A stretch of 7,799 nucleotides of DNA from an uncultured Ruminococcus sp. (GTDB taxonomy: Bacteria > Bacillota_A > Clostridia > Oscillospirales > Acutalibacteraceae), in contig CACYEJ010000378.1 of NCBI GenBank assembly GCA_902773395.1, positions 1 to 7,799 of the forward strand. Direction: 5' to 3'. The first letter of the stretch is position 1. Every line of letters starts with the position of its first letter. Below the pieces are notes generated by a model. It was given only the letters and a program-made list of their open reading frames with translations. It searched no databases and was not told the DNA's origin. Shown in pieces: positions 6,338 to 7,799 of this stretch. A program made the position numbers and the translations under genes.

Positions 6338-7255
6338 ATGAACGGAATCATAGTAGTAAATAAGCCGCAGGAGTTTACCTCGTTTGACGTTGTGGCTGTT
6401 ATGCGGCGATTGTGCGGTCAGAAAAAAATCGGTCATACCGGTACGCTTGACCCTATGGCTACAGGTGTTTTGCCGCTTCTTTTGGGCAATGCAACAAGGT
6501 CGCAGGATATTCTTCCCGACAGCGACAAGGAGTATATCGCAGAATTCAAGCTTGGAATTGTGACGGATACGCTGGATATCTGGGGCGAGACGCAAAGGGA
6601 AAACCCCGTATCAGTTATTACGCCGGATATACTCTCTTTGCTCCCGAAATACTCAGGCGTGATTACTCAGATACCGCCGATGTACTCCGCTGTAAAAAAG
6701 GACGGAGTGCGTCTGTATGATTTGGCTCGTCAGGGGATTGAGGTTGAGCGTGAAGCCAGAAATGTTACAATTTCAGAATTAAGGCTTCTTACATATGACG
6801 AGGAAACACACGCAGGTCAGTTGAAAATTGCCTGCTCAAAGGGTACTTATATAAGAACGCTTATTGACGATATCGGAAATGATTTAGGCTGTGGTGCGGT
6901 TATGACTTCTCTTGTGAGAACAAGAGCCTGCGGCTTTACTCTTGAGAATTCTGTTACGCTTGACGAACTAAAAGAAATTTCTCACAACGGTGAACAGCCT
7001 GAGAATATAATGACTCTTCTGAAATCAAGCGAGAGCCTTTTTAACGTATACAGAAAAATTGCCGTGAGCGACAAACAAGCACTCAGATTCTCCAACGGCA
7101 ATCCTCTTGATTTAGCAAGAACTTCTGTGAAAAATACCGCCGTGGATTGTGAGATTTTAAGAGTTTGCGACAGACAAGGCAAATTTATCGGATTGGGCAG
7201 AGTTTGGCTTCAAGATATGCTTATAAAAATATTTAAGCTTTTTCCGTCAGAATAA
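6338..7255 (+). CDS. truB: tRNA pseudouridine(55) synthase TruB
   Basis: TruB isomerises U55 in the T-loop of tRNAs to pseudouridine. The 305-residue product is of normal length (B. subtilis about 309). The catalytic motif GHTGTLDPMATGVLP spans 32-46, with D38 the nucleophile equivalent to E. coli Asp48. Other family blocks are KEYIAEFKLG (64-73, Y66 the active-site tyrosine), QIPPMYSAVKKDG (111-123) and GTYIRTLIDDIG (169-180, with R173). The C-terminal part (about 235-300) would correspond to the small PUA-like domain. CGGAG (6326-6330) lies 7 nt before the ATG. No terminator is visible in the 25 bp that follow; in many Bacillota ribF comes next, but here a lipoprotein gene does. Confidence 0.96.
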   Translation: MNGIIVVNKPQEFTSFDVVAVMRRLCGQKKIGHTGTLDPMATGVLPLLLGNATRSQDILPDSDKEYIAEFKLGIVTDTLDIWGETQRENPVSVITPDILSLLPKYSGVITQIPPMYSAVKKDGVRLYDLARQGIEVEREARNVTISELRLLTYDEETHAGQLKIACSKGTYIRTLIDDIGNDLGCGAVMTSLVRTRACGFTLENSVTLDELKEISHNGEQPENIMTLLKSSESLFNVYRKIAVSDKQALRFSNGNPLDLARTSVKNTAVDCEILRVCDRQGKFIGLGRVWLQDMLIKIFKLFPSE

Positions 7256-7280
7256 AATAATATAGGAGTAAATTAAAAGT

Positions 7281-7799
7281 ATGAAGAAGTTAATTTCTAT
7301 AGTTATGATTGCCGCTATGATTATGTCGTTTGGACTGATGTCAGGCTGTAATTATATGGGAGAAAATACATCGGCAGATTCAAATGCTGTGTCGAATGAC
7401 GGCGCAGAAAGCCCCGACTCCGCAGACAGCGGCTTTGAGGATTTCGTGAAATATATGGATGAAGGCGGCTTTATCAAGGGTAAGGGCGAGTCGCTTACGG
7501 CGTCTGTTATCGGTGCGTCATATGGTGAGAGGTACACTATTTCTTCAAGCGGCTCGAAGATTTACGTTGAGCTTTACGTGTATAAGGATACAGAATCAAA
7601 GCTTGCAAAAAATATTTTGGGCAATGCTAAGGACAAGGGTACGTTCAGTCTTTATAAGGATATGTCTACAGAAAACACCACTGCGGCAGTGAGTGCGGAC
7701 GGAAAGTACCTGATGCTGTACACTGATTCTTCCACAAACGGAAATAATATTCAGACAAAGAACGACGCTGTGGAGGCAGTGAAGTCTTACGGTAAATAA
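7281..7799 (+). CDS. Predicted secreted lipoprotein of unknown function
   Basis: I do not recognise the family. The 172-residue product begins with a lipoprotein signal peptide: MKK, a hydrophobic stretch (about 4-20), then the lipobox LMSGC with the lipid-modified cysteine predicted at C23, the only cysteine. Residues about 24-50 form a Ser/Asp/Asn/Ala-rich linker, followed by a soluble domain of about 120 residues with alternating predicted strands (for example SKIYVELYVYKD and DGKYLMLYTD). It should be anchored on the outer face of the cytoplasmic membrane. AGGAG (7264-7268) lies 12 nt upstream of the ATG. Only 25 bp separate it from truB, with no terminator or good promoter seen, so it may be read from the operon. 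The TAA stop is the last three bases of the window, so the gene is complete. Confidence 0.85.
   Translation: MKKLISIVMIAAMIMSFGLMSGCNYMGENTSADSNAVSNDGAESPDSADSGFEDFVKYMDEGGFIKGKGESLTASVIGASYGERYTISSSGSKIYVELYVYKDTESKLAKNILGNAKDKGTFSLYKDMSTENTTAAVSADGKYLMLYTDSSTNGNNIQTKNDAVEAVKSYGK

Noticed and set aside
7204..7227. Possible promoter for the lipoprotein (TTGGCT and TATAAA at the end of truB)
   Set aside because: The spacer is only 12 bp, too short for a sigma-A promoter; no better pair was found nearby.

Overview
The window is a compact, all-plus-strand translation and RNA-metabolism operon of a low-to-moderate GC Bacillota, most likely a clostridial gut-type organism (Oscillospiraceae/Ruminococcaceae-like). 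This rests on the gene order nusA - rnpM(ylxR) - ylxQ - infB - rbfA - nrnA - truB, on strong AGGAG-type ribosome binding sites, and on a DHH-family nrnA between rbfA and truB, a common clostridial arrangement (Bacillus subtilis has ylxP before rbfA and no nrnA here). The species cannot be named from this sequence alone.

Layout: positions 1-326 are non-coding. They hold a hairpin-rich intergenic repeat element (about 15-66), an AT-rich stretch with nothing recognisable, a good sigma-A type promoter (232-261), and a cluster of GTATAC palindromes between the -10 box and the nusA ribosome binding site. Next come nusA (327-1760, with an unusual acidic 15-residue tandem-repeat tail), rnpM (1776-2087), ylxQ (2077-2412), infB (2396-4930), rbfA (4994-5374), nrnA (5352-6323, start chosen by its ribosome binding site), truB (6338-7255), and a lipoprotein of unknown function (7281-7799) whose stop codon is the last base of the window.

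The genes form one expression unit: spacings are 14-63 bp or the ends overlap (rnpM/ylxQ, ylxQ/infB, rbfA/nrnA), and I see no convincing terminator between any of them. Together they cover transcription elongation and termination control (NusA), RNase P modulation (RnpM), a probable K-turn RNA-binding protein (YlxQ), translation initiation (IF2), 30S maturation (RbfA), nanoRNA/pAp turnover (NrnA) and tRNA pseudouridine-55 synthesis (TruB). The lipoprotein is the outsider; in many Bacillota ribF follows truB.

I see no clearly new biological system. The items most worth a second look are the GTATAC palindrome cluster at the nusA promoter, the basic-residue-free repeat tail on NusA, the fold-switching hairpins at the left edge, and the unrecognised lipoprotein.
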